Shown one piece after another: positions 36,558-46,577 of a stretch of 64,000 nt of DNA. The DNA is from Tillandsia leiboldiana (lineage: Eukaryota; Streptophyta; Magnoliopsida; Poales; Bromeliaceae). Under the pieces are notes generated by a model. That model was not told the origin of the DNA, did not search any database, and saw nothing but the letters and a program-made list of their open reading frames with translations. Position numbers and translations under genes: made by a program. Positions within the stretch are counted from its first letter, which is position 1; each line of letters starts with the position of its first letter. Where the stretch lies: NCBI GenBank assembly GCA_029204045.2, contig CM055062.1, forward strand, positions 11,006,814 through 11,070,813, in the 5' to 3' direction.

Positions 36558-37394
36558 ATCTGTACTCTGGTCGTAATTCTTTAGAAAGAATTGAATTCCC
36601 CGCCGACCGAGTATCTGGCAGACAAATCCCATCGACAACCACTCTCCAGGTTGTGTTGGTGAAAACATGACCTTTTAGGTAATGAACCCCATCTATCCGG
36701 GCATTCATTCCCAACACCTCTCCGATCAACTGAGGTGTGATCTTCAGCTTGATATTTCGAATCGTTGTGTCAAATTCTCTCAGTCCGTCTTCCAGATCTA
36801 TCAATCTTGACGCATTCTGATAGAATGTCCTTACCATGTGAAGACAATAGCCAGTTGATTCCGGGAAGTTGCAAATCGGTGCAAGTCCCGCTTGTTCAAA
36901 CAGAATGCCAAACAGCTCAGAACGCTCCTTAAGAGCTTTGACATTGACATGCCTCTCCCCGATGCATTCTCTCTTCTCAAAGTCCTTGATTCTTTGACTG
37001 TCGACGTGAAAAAATGTCCTCTGGAAGTGGTGCTTCACTTTCTAGTGGTTCTTCGATCTCAATTCCACGTGCCCTTCCTTTCCTTGAAGCAACTGTTTTT
37101 CGCTTCATTGAGACTGGTTGCATCGGAGCTTTGCCTTTCTCTGCGACGGTAGGCGTTGTTTTTGCCTTAGGAGTTGCAGGAGCTTTCCCCTTCAATGCAG
37201 TTGTTTCCTTGGCTGCTGCAGCCTCGACTCCTTCCGCAAACTTCTCCCAGTCCTCCGATTCGGTGTCAGACTCCGAATCGTCCAGGGACACATACTCTCC
37301 CTTGTCCTTACTCATTTTTGCTCGCTTGAGCTTGTTTGTTGCCCGCGTGCCAACCAAGGCTGCAATGAGTACTAGAACCCATCCAAACACCATT
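36558..37394 (-). pseudogene. Copia env-like ORF, N-terminal and central part
   Basis: Starts at the ATG at 37394 with a strongly hydrophobic segment (MVFGWVLVLIAALVG) followed by basic residues, so a signal anchor or transmembrane helix is likely. Next come acidic Ser/Asp-rich and Lys/Pro/Ala-rich stretches. A frameshift between about 36977 and 37040 leads to a central domain with FEQAGLAPICNFPESTGY and ITPQLIGEVLGMNARIDG, resembling the plant-specific putative plant transposon domain (from memory). E3 cuts it at 36557, and the rest is at 24015-24641. A membrane segment in a post-pol ORF fits the env-like gene of Sireviruses. Role unproven. Confidence 0.65.
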
Positions 37395-38961
37395 GCTGCA
37401 AATGAGTTGAAAAACAGAGCCTGCGAGCAAGAACTCAAGAACACGAAAAATTGTTTAATTTCCAAAAATTTGAAAAATTATACCCAAACAATCCTTATCA
37501 TGTATAGAGACTAGGAATCAAGTTAGTTTTGTAAAAAGAATTTTAAAAATAGATCAATCCCATGATTTTCGAAAATTCCTAAAATATTCCATAAAACCGA
37601 ATTTTTAGAAATTGAAGCTCAAAAATCTGTTAATCAAATAAATACAAGGCATAGAAACAAAACTAATCTACCCAGAGTTCTAATTTCAAAAGAAATTTGA
37701 CCAAAAACTGTTCAAAATCGAAAAAGAGCCATGAATTTCACTCACGTTTTGAAGGACAGAGGAAAATAGTGAAGAAATTCGAGTTTTGATCAAAGAAACT
37801 TACTTGAATCAAAAGAACTTGAGTTAGGCAGGGTCCAAATCTGTTGGATTCTAGAGAGAGAGGCTCTGGGATCCTTGAAACAAAGTTTAGAAAATAATAG
37901 AATTCAAATAACCCTTCATTTCTATTAAACCCTAGCGGCGGTCCGGATCAGATCGAGAATCCAGTCCGGATCGGCTTTTCGCAGAGAAAATCCTCGTTCG
38001 GGATCCGGATCGGGTTCATCCAGTCCGGATCGGATTCAACTTTTTCTTCAGAAAAATTTTGAAAAATTCCAGAAAATCCAAAAAAAATATGTAAGCATTC
38101 TTACACATCAACTTTAAACAAGAGTCATCGTTTCATATCAAAAGAATTAGATTATGCTAAATCAATCAATAATACTCAAATAATGAAACGAAAATTTATA
38201 AAAATTAAATCCTCTAAAGTTGAGCAAGTTCTAAACATCAAACACGATCTAAAGTGTAATGTGTTTATCAAATCATTAATCAAATAAAGAAAATGAAGCA
38301 TAAAGATCGATAGATGTTTGAAATCCTAAATAAATCGGATAATGCTATTTAGTCACAATGTTTTAAGGGAGTGGCTCTTTTGAGCATCTTTCTTTCAAAA
38401 TCCCACCTTATACCAACCTTGAAATTCCACAGAGTCAAGTATTTCAAAAAGCATTTTATGAAGTAAACAAGAAGTCACCATGCTTGGTATACATGTGGTA
38501 GCTGCACACAGTACTCGGACGACCGAGGTGGTAGCTCTTTCCTCCATGTGGTGGTAGTTTTCACACTCCACTTAAGGATGTAACTCTTTCCACATCTTTC
38601 GAGCATTAAACATTTAGCAAAAACTGCCCCTCAATTGGCTATCAATTATGCAAAATATTGAGTATTCAACCAAACATTGTTCTCATGTTCATACTTAACT
38701 CAATTGTCAAATAAGATAAAAACTATACCAAGAGATCATTGAGAGAGGCATTGACTTTGATCAATTAAAGATAAAATAATTGATATACATGATCATTGCA
38801 TCAAATGAATTTTAAAGATATCCTAATCATAATAAATTTCTCAAAATATGAAAGGATGCAATTAAAGTCAAATAACTAATGCTCAGTTAATGTTCTTACA
38901 AACAAAAAGAAAGAACACAAACACAAAACAAAACCTATCCTTAGCAAAGGTTCAAAAGAGG
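37395..38961 (-). other. Copia spacer between pol and env-like ORF
   Basis: About 1.5 kb, AT-rich, with no gene I can support. A GC-richer patch at 37930-38035 repeats GTCCGGATCGG-type motifs similar to those in the copia LTRs. Near 38490-38600 are partly repeated stretches with GTGGTAGCT. Confidence 0.7.
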
Positions 38962-39949
38962 TTATTTCAAAGAAAGCATTCCTATTGCTTTTCGCAAGTG
39001 AATAAAACATTTTTGATCCAAAGGTTTTGTCAAAATATCGGCTAATTGATCTTCAGTTGAAACATAAGAAAGTTGTAAAGAACTTGATTCAACTAGCTCT
39101 CTAAGAAAATGATATCTAAGTTCAATGTGTTTTGTTCTTGAGTGCAACACAGGGTTTTTAGAAATGTTAATGGCACTAGTGTTGTCACAAAGAATTGTTA
39201 CCGAAGTCGCAGAAATTCGGAAGTCGCTCAGTACGCTTTTCATCCAAATCAATTGAGTTGCACAACTTCCCGCTGAAATGTATTCCGCTTCAGCAGTCGA
39301 GAGTGCAATGCAGTTTTGCTTTTTACTATGCCATGCAACAAGACAATGGCCAAGGTAAAAACATGCACCACTCGTGCTCTTTCGATCATCCACTGATCCA
39401 GCCCAATCGGCATCCGAATATCCTATTATGTCGAGAGATGTGCCCATAGGATACCAAATTCCGAAATTTAGTGTACCTTTGACGTACCGGATGATCCGTT
39501 TCACCGCTTTTAGGTGAATTTCCTTCGGTGCAGATTGATATGTCGCGCAAATCCCTACACTGAAGGCAATATCCGGGCGACTAGCCGTAAGGTAGAGTAG
39601 ACTTCCAATCATACTTCTGTAAAGTTTCTCGTCTACACTTTCTCCGTGAGATTCACTTCCTAATCCCTTATTGCTAGTTCCCATAGGAGTCGGAAAGTTT
39701 TTAGAGTTCTCTAATCCGAATTTCTTGACCAACTCCATTGCATACTTGGATTGACATAAATGAATTCCATCTTCAGTTTGTTTTACTTGCAATCCAAGAA
39801 AGTATGTCAACTCGCCCATCATGGACATCTCAAATTCGCTTTCCATTGTTTCAGCGAATTTTGAAGCATCGTTGTTCCTTGTTGCACCGAACACAATGTC
39901 ATCGACATAGATTTGTGCCACAATGAAGTTATCCTGAAAGTGCTTCACA
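38962..39949 (-). pseudogene. Copia RT (C-terminal half) and RNase H
   Basis: Open frame of 328 residues carrying the RT catalytic motif YVDD (about 39895-39915), the thumb, and RNase H with ADWAGSVDDRKSTSG (about 39370-39420) and ALSTAEAEYISAGS (about 39265-39310). Ends at the natural pol stop (38962). The N-terminal half is beyond the Cassandra-like insertion. The catalytic motifs look intact. Upstream frameshifts prevent a full Gag-Pol. Confidence 0.9.
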
Positions 39950-39954
39950 AAGAG

Positions 39955-40131
39955 TGTGACACCCCCGGAATTTGGATTAGTCCTCTATATAAATGATATA
40001 ATAGGACTAAATCTCTAACCCGGCTATAGCATTTTGGATGGTAGCTAGATCCAAGAGGAACATGAGAGTTAAGCGTGCTAGAGCTAGAGTAGTTCTAGGA
40101 TGGGTGACCCCCTGGGAAGTGGGGCGTCACA
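39955..40131 (+). repeat. Cassandra-like 5' LTR with 5S-like segment
   Basis: Begins TGTGACACCCCC, ends GGGGCGTCACA. Positions about 40048-40120 resemble 5S rRNA, including AGTTAAGCGTGCT (A-box region), TCTAGGATGGG (intermediate element) and GTGACCCCCTGGGAAGT (C box). Canonical 5S has CTAGGATGGGTGACCTCCTG. The 5S 5' half is missing or unrecognisable. Internal pol III promoter boxes seem largely retained. Confidence 0.85.
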
Positions 40132-40133
40132 GT

Positions 40134-40146
40134 TGGTATCAGAGCC
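40134..40146 (+). other. Cassandra-like primer-binding site
   Basis: TGGTATCAGAGCC, two bases after the LTR, complementary to tRNA-iMet. Confidence 0.9.
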
Positions 40147-40382
40147 ATTCACCAGCCGGAAATGCGAGATGAGTCTCGGCTGAGCCAGGGTTATATAGCG
40201 GGTAGAGTGTGGCTCCCCGGCTAATGACCGTTGTAGGTGGAGTGCAGCTCCCTACAAGGTCGCATTTCACCAGCCGGAAATGCGAGATGAGTCTCGGCTG
40301 AGCCAGGGTTATATAGCGGGTAGAGTGTGGCTCCCCGGCTAATGACCGTTGTAGGTGGAGTGCAGCTCCCTACAAGGTCGGG
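40147..40382 (+). repeat. 118-bp tandem duplication in the Cassandra-like interior
   Basis: Two copies (40147-40264 and 40265-40382) nearly identical, each containing CCAGCCGGAAATGCGAGATG. Makes up most of the interior. The polypurine tract AAATGGGGGAAGAA follows at 40458-40471. Confidence 0.9.
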
Positions 40383-40471
40383 TAAGGCTAGCGAGACGAG
40401 TCTCACATCGCCTGGTGCTTGTGAGTGTGCTTGAGCCTGACGTGGACGTCAGGGCTTAAATGGGGGAAGAA

Positions 40472-40648
40472 TGTGACACCCCCGGAATTTGGATTAGTCC
40501 TCTATATAAATGATATAATAGGACTAAATCTCTAACCCGGCTATAGCATTTTGGATGGTAGCTAGATCTAAGAGGAACATGAGAGTTAAGCGTGCTACAG
40601 CTAGAGTAGTTCTAGGATGGGTGACCCCCTGGGAAGTGGGGCGTCACA
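40472..40648 (+). repeat. Cassandra-like 3' LTR with 5S-like segment
   Basis: Copy of 39955-40131 with two substitutions noticed (C to T in AGATCTAAG; G to C in GCTACAGC). 5S-like segment about 40565-40637. Confidence 0.88.
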
Positions 40649-41060
40649 AAGAGTGTCCTATCGGCTCCCCCTCGAGTATAGCCCTTTTCCAAAAGGTGCT
40701 TTGTCAACCTTTCGTACCATGCTCGCGGTGCTTGTTTTAGACCGTAAAGAGCCTTTTTCAGTCGAAACACATGGTTAGGTAGTTTATGATCAATGAAACC
40801 TTTCGGTTGAGGCACATAAACTTCCTCATTTAGAAAACCATTTAAAAAGGCGCTCTTAACGTCCATTTGAAAAGGTTTAATTTTGAAATGACAAGCAATT
40901 GCGAAAAGAATACGAATTGACTCGAGACGAGCTACCGTGGCGAACGTCTCATCAAAGTCTATACCTTCAACTTGTGAATAGCCCTGAGCAACTGATCGTG
41001 CTTTGTTCCGGATAATGGTACCTTCTTCATTTTTCTTGTTCTTGAAATCCACTTTGTACC
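40649..41060 (-). pseudogene. Copia RT, N-terminal half
   Basis: Contains NKARSVAQGYSQVEGIDFDE, the RT motif A region (FQMDVKSAFLNG) and LKKALYGLKQAPRAWYERL, all typical of copia RT. It is broken on the downstream side by the Cassandra-like element after TLFV. A frameshift near 41050 separates it from the upstream part of RT (NIIGTKW). Confidence 0.9.
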
Positions 41061-42554
41061 GATGATGTTTTGTTGCTTCGGGGGCTTCGTTAATTTCCAG
41101 ACTTTGTTCCTTTCGAATTGATGGAGCTTTTCTTGCATTGCTTCAATCCAATAATCATCCTGAAGAGCTTCATCAACGTTCTTTGGTTCCAACATGGAGA
41201 CGTAACACGCAACTCCACAAACCAATTGTCTCCGAGTCCTGACTCCTTCTTGTAGATCTCCAATGATATTTGACTCTGGATGGTCCTTGGAGATACGTAG
41301 CGTTTGAGGTAACGGAGTGCTCGGAGGTATGTGTGATGATTCCTGCACATCATATAAACTAGAAGAACCATGAGATGCATCAACATTATCGGAAGAATTA
41401 TCATGAGAAGATGCATTATAATTTACAGGAGATTCATCATCAATAGAGATATCAGGAGTAGATTTAACAGTTGAAAAATGAAAAGCTTCATCTACTTTAA
41501 CATTAAAAGATTCTACCATCGTTTTAGATTCGAGATTAAATACCCGATATGCTCTACGGTTTGTAGAATAACCCATGAAAATTCCTTCGTCACTTCGAGA
41601 GTCAATTTTTTCAAGATTTTCGCGATCACGTAAAATGTAACAGCGACTCCCAAAGATTCGAAAATACTTGATATTTGGTTTTCTACAAAACCATAGCTCA
41701 TATGGTGTATTCAAAGTACCCTGGCAGAAATAAACTCGATTGATTACATAGACCGCGGTGTTAACTGCTTCAGCCCAAAAATGTAACGGGAGTTTCCGGC
41801 TGTGAAGCATAACACGCGCCATCTCTTGTACTACTCTGTTTTTGCGCTCGACTACACCATTCTGTTGCGGTGTATAGGGTGTAGAGAATTCATGTTTTAT
41901 GCCATTGGCAGTGCAAAAATCAATGAATTTTGAATTTATAAATTCTCCACCTCTATCACTTCGAACACGAACGATTTTTTCATTTTTCTCAATCATAACA
42001 CGATGACATATCTCATGAAAAGAATCAAAAGTATCCGCTTTCTCTCTTAAAAATGCTACCCAAGAAAATCTAGAGAAAACATCAACCATAAGAAAAATGT
42101 ACCATTTACCTCCCAAACTTGGTTGACGAGTCGACCCCATTAAGTCCATGTGCAATAATTCAAGTGGCCGTTTGGTTCCCACGTGGTTTAAATTCTTGTG
42201 CGTGGCCCTTGATTGTTTTCCCTTTTGACAACCTCCACACACAATGTTTTCTTTAAAAGAAAATTTATGAACACCTTTAACCACACCTTTGTTTGATATT
42301 CTAGAAAGTTTCTTAAAATTAATGTGACCTAGTCTTTCATGCCAAAGAGTTTCATTATCTAGTGATACTAGGTTACAATGTTCAGAAAATTTACTAGGAA
42401 CTACATAGCAGTTATTATCAGATCTAACCCCTTTCAAAAAGAATGAATGGTCCATATCAGTTACAATACATTCAGCAGAAGAAAAATTAACGGAAAAAAC
42501 TATTATCGCACAGTTGACTAATGCTAATGAGGTTAGTTTTAAGGCCTTCAACAA
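41040..42554 (-). pseudogene. Copia integrase and start of RT
   Basis: Open stretch of about 500 residues. GAG-pre-integrase HHCC region (WHERLGHINF... CGGCQKGKQSR), then the DDE core: DLMGSTRQPSLGG and MVDVFSRFSWVAFL, RSDRGGEFINSKF, TPYTPQQNGVVERKNR. The following VNTAVYVINRVY and FGSRCYILRDRENL regions are usual. Then an acidic Ser-rich linker, and RT begins with EALQDDYWIEAMQEKL. Frame changes at both ends: near 42510 against protease, near 41050 against the rest of RT. Confidence 0.92.
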
Positions 42555-43017
42555 ATAAAATATTGTTCAAAACTGGGCCTTCTGGAATAGTAATTGTCCC
42601 TTTTCCAACAATTTTTGAAGAACGACCGCCTCCGAAAACTACAAGTCCTCCGGAGGTTTTCTCTAAAGTTTGAAAACAATTTTTGTCACCGGTCATGTGA
42701 CGGGAACATCCACTATCCAGATACCAAGACGAGTTGTCATAAGCATGTAGTGATGTATGAATGACAAGACAAGGGAAGACTTCACCTTTGCGCACCCAAA
42801 CCTTGCAAGTTTTGGAATACGTCGGCAATGATTGTGACATTGATTTCCTTGGTGAATGCGTCTTGTTCGCTTGATCACTTTTCTTTGGAATCCATGATGA
42901 CGTCATCTTGTTAGGTGTACTACCAAGGTTCTTTTCCTTTGAAAGATTCTTCTTTGATATCCGGGGGATGAACTTGTTGGTAGTTGTTGCAAGAGGCGCT
43001 TGATTTGATCGTTTTGC
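42487..43017 (-). pseudogene. Copia protease region
   Basis: In the same frame as the second gag zinc knuckle but after a TGA (43018-43020). Contains WYLDSGCSRHMTG (about 42695-42735), the copia aspartic protease active site with DSG, and ends near NLISISQLCD, where the frame changes into integrase. The TGA could be a mutated codon or a gag/pol boundary; I cannot tell. Confidence 0.85.
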
Positions 43018-44814
43018 TCAATTCTTGCAATTGCTTCTAATATGCCCTGCAAAACCACAACGAAAACATACCTTGGAAGTATTTGATCCTGGCCGAATTG
43101 AGGTAGGCTCGTTGTCGTTGGATGCATTTATTTTCGTCGGTGGAGGAGGAGGAGGAGAAGCAACCGACTGAGGCACAAAAATTGTTTCACTTGAACTAGA
43201 ACCGTTTCCAGTTCGATCGTATCCAAGGCCCAAACAATTCGTTTGACCAAGACCAAGCAACTTATCCAACTTGCTCCTTCCAGAAGAGAAACGCTTCAAA
43301 TCTTCCTTAAGTTGGAATATGGTCTTCGTCATCTCCATCTTCTCTTGTCGAGCCTCGGTGTAGAGCTTCAAGAAGTAATTAGCTTTATCCACCAACTTGT
43401 TGTGTTCCTTCTCAAAATGCTCGTTCTTCTCTTGAAGGAAACATTTATCTTGTTCAAATTGTCCTTTTCCACTTCAAGAGCATTTGTGAAAGAAGTTGTC
43501 TTTTTAGCTTCTTCTTCAAGATCCCACAACCTTCTTCTCAAACTCTTGTTTTGCTTTGCCACTTTCTTTGAATCCTTCAATAGTTTATGATAGGCAAAAG
43601 CAAAGTCTTCACCTTCGGAATCACTCGGTTCATCATCCGATGCAGATTTTTCAACCTGGGAGGAGTTGGATAATGAACCAGATGTACTTGCCAAAAAGCA
43701 CACATAAGGTGAAGTTGTGGACGCGTGGAATGCCGTCGCGTTGTTATCCTCATCACTGGAAGATGACTTATTTGAAGTTGAGGTGTCATCCCAAGTGACG
43801 GCTTGCATCGCCTTCTTCTTTGACGGATTCTTGTTGGGACATTCCGCTGAGATGTGACCGTAGCCTCGGCACTTGAAGCATTGGATTTGTCCCTCCGAGT
43901 TCTTTTTGTCCTTTGAAGAACTTTCTTGCTTTCTTGACTTAAAGCTTGAAGATCTTTTGCCTTTCTTGGACTTTACGAAGGATGAGGTTTTGCTTGAATT
44001 ACCCCTTCGAAAGCTTCGGTGAAATTTCCTCGTCAAGAGTGCAAGTTGCTTCTCGAAATCCTCCATTGATAGATTCTCATCACCGTCTGAGGAGGATGAA
44101 TCCGCGTCTTCTTTTTTTCGTTGTTTTCAATGCAAAACCTGAAGACTTGGAAGAAGAGGAAGTCTTTTCAGAAGAATTGTTAGTAGGAAAAGTCATTTCA
44201 TAAGTTTGAAGTGCACCAACTAATTCTTCTACACGGATTTCGTCCGGGTGTTTTACTGTTTCAATGGCTGCAACCTTAGCACGAAATCTTTCAGGAAGAG
44301 TCCTTAAAATCTTTCTTACAACTTTTGATTCTGGAATTTTCTCTCCCAAGTTAGCACATGTATTAACGATATCTTGCAATCGTGTATAATAATCTGTGAA
44401 CGATTCATTTTCTGCCATAAAAATAGAGTCGAATTTGCTCGTAAGCATTTGCAGTTTTTGAATTTTCACAAGGCTTGTTCCCTCATGTGTAACTTGTAGA
44501 ACATCCCAGATTTCTTTCGCAGTCTCACATGCCGAGACGCGAGAGAATTCGGTTTGCGACAAAGCATTAAATAAAGCGTTAATTCCTTTGCCGTTGTAAG
44601 AAGATGCATCAATTTCTTCCTTAGTCCATTTCGACCAAGGTTTGATGGTGACAACATCAACAATAACCTCAGTAGGATTTGTCCATCCAAACTCAATTGA
44701 TTGCCAAACCCGTTCATCGATGGAAATCAAAAACTCTCTCATGCGTACTTTCCAGTAGGAATAATTTGTTCCATCGAAGAACGGTGGTTTGTTGATGTTT
44801 CCACCTTCAACCAT
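43018..44814 (-). pseudogene. Copia gag, two frameshifts
   Basis: Starts at the ATG at 44814. Residues 1-240 form the UBN2-type gag core (FFDGTNYSYWKVRMREFL, KEIWDVLQVTHEGTS, ESFTDYYTRLQDIV). A frameshift near the T-run at 44108 leads to a segment (43400-44066) with a first zinc knuckle CFKCRGYGHISAEC and a probable coiled coil (VAKQNKSLRRRLWDLEEEA). A second frameshift near 43390 leads to a Pro-rich segment with a second knuckle CFRCGFAGHIRSNC (about 43025-43070). Long gag with coiled coil and two knuckles fits Sireviruses. Confidence 0.88.
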
Positions 44815-44833
44815 TGTTTACTACCCTATTCCC

Positions 44834-44845
44834 GCTCTGATACCA
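44834..44845 (-). other. Copia primer-binding site (tRNA-iMet)
   Basis: The minus strand reads TGGTATCAGAGC, three bases inside the 5' LTR. The leader to the gag ATG is only about 20 bases. Confidence 0.92.
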
Positions 44846-44848
44846 CTT

Positions 44849-46104
44849 GTGGGTTATGGGATATATGGATCTGAATAGAGAAAAAACCACCTAGAGGGGG
44901 GTGAATAGGTGTAAACAATAAACACACCAAATCGTTGCGTAAAAATAACCCAATGCGAAAAATAAATAAAGTATGCAAGATTTACGTGGAAAACTCCGTC
45001 ACAGGAGTAAAAAACCACGGGACCGATAACACGGCGAAATCCACTAGAATTAAAACACGTACAAGGTGATTTACCGTAAACCTGCGACTCAACCTTTTCC
45101 ATACGCTCCTAGTTGATCTTCTCCGCTCGCTCCACGACGCGCCTCGAATCCATGATTAGCGTCCAACTTCGAATCCACGAAGTCCAACGTCGAATCCACG
45201 ACGTCCAACCGAATCCATGGTCTACACCAATATAGTACGTATCGATCACACGAACATACCTCGCTCTGAATCCACGAGAGCGATAGCACCTTGAATCCAC
45301 AAGGCCATGCGAATCCACGCGCCGATTTTGATAAAATCGTTGATTGTTGGTGATAAAAATCCGCCGAATACTTAGATCAAAGATAGATCGGAAAACACCA
45401 TCTAAGTATTCATCAATTTGATTCTACAAGAATTAAGAGTTTGAAAACCCTATAATCAAATCGATCAATATAGAGGAAGAAACATGAATTAGATCTTGTT
45501 TTCCTTTCTTCTCTATATGTGGATTTTTCTTATATTTGGATTCTAAAATCTTCTAACCCTAAAAGATGAATCAAAGGGTTTATTTATAGGTTAGAAACCT
45601 TTGGAAAGAGATAAGCATCAAAAACTACCTTATCTGGAATTTTCGGGTCGACGGCCCGGACTGGAATAAGTAGGGTCCGGACTGTCGTCATTAAACAGAA
45701 CTTTTCCAGAATAACATGTTCGGGGTCCGGACTGAAATGTGGGCAGTTCGGACTGTTCATGCGATTTCTGCAGAATCAATGTTCGGGGTTCGGACTGAAA
45801 CAGGGGAGGTCCAGACTGAAATTCCGCATGAACAAAACTATGTTCGGGGTCCGGACTGGAATGCCCTGATCCGAATCCTGAACATATTACATGTCCAGTT
45901 TTTGATTTTTATGCAATTAAAAATTCATCCAAGTGTTTCTACACTATAAGAAAGTATTCGGATCACCAAAATTATTTAGTTAAACATACTTGATCCTTTT
46001 GAATTCTTTCTTCTTGAGATTGATGCAAGTGATCCACAATTCTTCAACTTCAATCTTTAAGACTTAACCACTTCACGAAATACGCCAAAATAAAATCCTT
46101 AACA
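44849..46104 (-). repeat. Copia 5' LTR (1256 bp), intact
   Basis: Plus-strand ends TGTGGGTTATGGG and AAAATCCTTAACA. Near its transcript-3' end it has the CACCCCCCTCTAGGTGG stretch typical of this type. At 45650-45875 there are about seven copies of GGTCCGGACTG-like motifs. At 45140-45320 CGAATCCACGA-type repeats recur. Flanked by TAAGT (46105-46109), matched at 1531-1535. Confidence 0.95.
45650..45875. repeat. CCGGACTG motif array in copia LTR
   Basis: Seven or so variants of GGGTCCGGACTG, mostly 20-60 bases apart, often preceded by TGTTCGG. Matching copies are in the split 3' LTR (13220-13369 and 23062-23135). A regulatory role is only a guess. Confidence 0.7.
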
Positions 46105-46109
46105 TAAGT

Positions 46110-46371
46110 AGGGGTAGCCGCATCAATACCACCTTTTGCCAGTAGTTCCGCCACGGGTACATCCGGTGCAGGAGGAGTCTGGGCAGCAGTAGCCAACGTA
46201 TCTGTCTGCTGCGCTATCCGCCGTACTAGAGCAGTAAACGCCGGCAGCTGCCCTGCCATGTCCTGCACCTGCTACCGATGTAACTAATTTTCGGCAGCCA
46301 AAGAAGTCTCAGCAGCTGTCGACCTCGCTCCATCCCCCTCTGTCATCGGTCGACGACCTAGTACGGGACAT
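46110..46371 (-). pseudogene. G0 gag N-terminal part
   Basis: Probable start at the ATG at 46371 (MSRTRSSTDD). A frame change in a run of G (about 46334-46338) and stops precede the stretch QDMAGQLPAFTALVRRIAQQ and a Pro-rich segment ending GGIDAATPT at the copia insertion. It continues on the other side at 1535 and down. Decayed and non-functional. Confidence 0.75.
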
Positions 46372-46565
46372 AATCTGTGGACACGAATTACGGAGTTAAA
46401 CCAGAACGTAAATGACACAACAACATAACTATACTGGAAATTAAATCCCAAGCTATCCCACACTCTCACGTATCTAAAATTTTGGTTATTTCATCGGTCA
46501 ACCGCTTGTAATATTGTATACCGTGGATGCTGGACAAAACGATTTACCGTGGTTGATGTCGTTTT

Positions 46566-46577
46566 TCTCTGATACCA
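46566..46577 (-). other. G0 primer-binding site
   Basis: The minus strand reads TGGTATCAGAGA, 8 bases from the LTR, complementary to tRNA-iMet except for its last base. I saw no hairpin of the G1/G2/E3 kind in the about 195-base leader. Confidence 0.85.

Larger units (their letters stand above)
39955..40648 (+). mobile_element. Cassandra-like TRIM element with 5S rRNA-derived LTRs
   Basis: A 694-bp element with 177-bp LTRs (39955-40131 and 40472-40648) that differ at two visible positions, a tRNA-iMet primer site, and a polypurine tract. The target duplication AAGAG is at 39950-39954 and 40649-40653. No coding capacity. The LTR 3' half matches the 3' part of plant 5S rRNA, the hallmark of Cassandra elements. 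Insert plus target duplication is 699 bp, a multiple of three, so the flanking RT frames still agree, but the insert itself contains stops. Confidence 0.9.
1536..46104 (-). mobile_element. Sirevirus-like Ty1/copia element, host of four later insertions
   Basis: A full-length minus-strand copia element with 5' LTR 44849-46104, primer site, gag, protease, integrase, RT/RNase H, a downstream env-like ORF, polypurine tract, and a 3' LTR in three pieces. The 5-bp target duplication TAAGT flanks it exactly (1531-1535 and 46105-46109). Removing G1, G2, E3 and the Cassandra-like element leaves about 11.4 kb. The order PR-INT-RT-RH is copia. Sirevirus assignment rests on the 1.25-kb LTRs, a long gag with two zinc knuckles and a coiled coil, and an extra ORF after pol. 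It landed in the gag gene of G0. Several frameshifts make it non-autonomous, and the LTRs have diverged visibly, so it is older than its insertions. Confidence 0.93.

Noticed and set aside
40048..40120. 5S rRNA gene
   Set aside because: Only the 3' part matches, with substitutions, and it lies in both LTRs of a miniature retroelement; not a functional rRNA gene.
46372..46565. A G0 equivalent of the palindromic-loop leader hairpin
   Set aside because: I found only a long-loop AAACGA/TCGTTT pairing with no palindromic loop.
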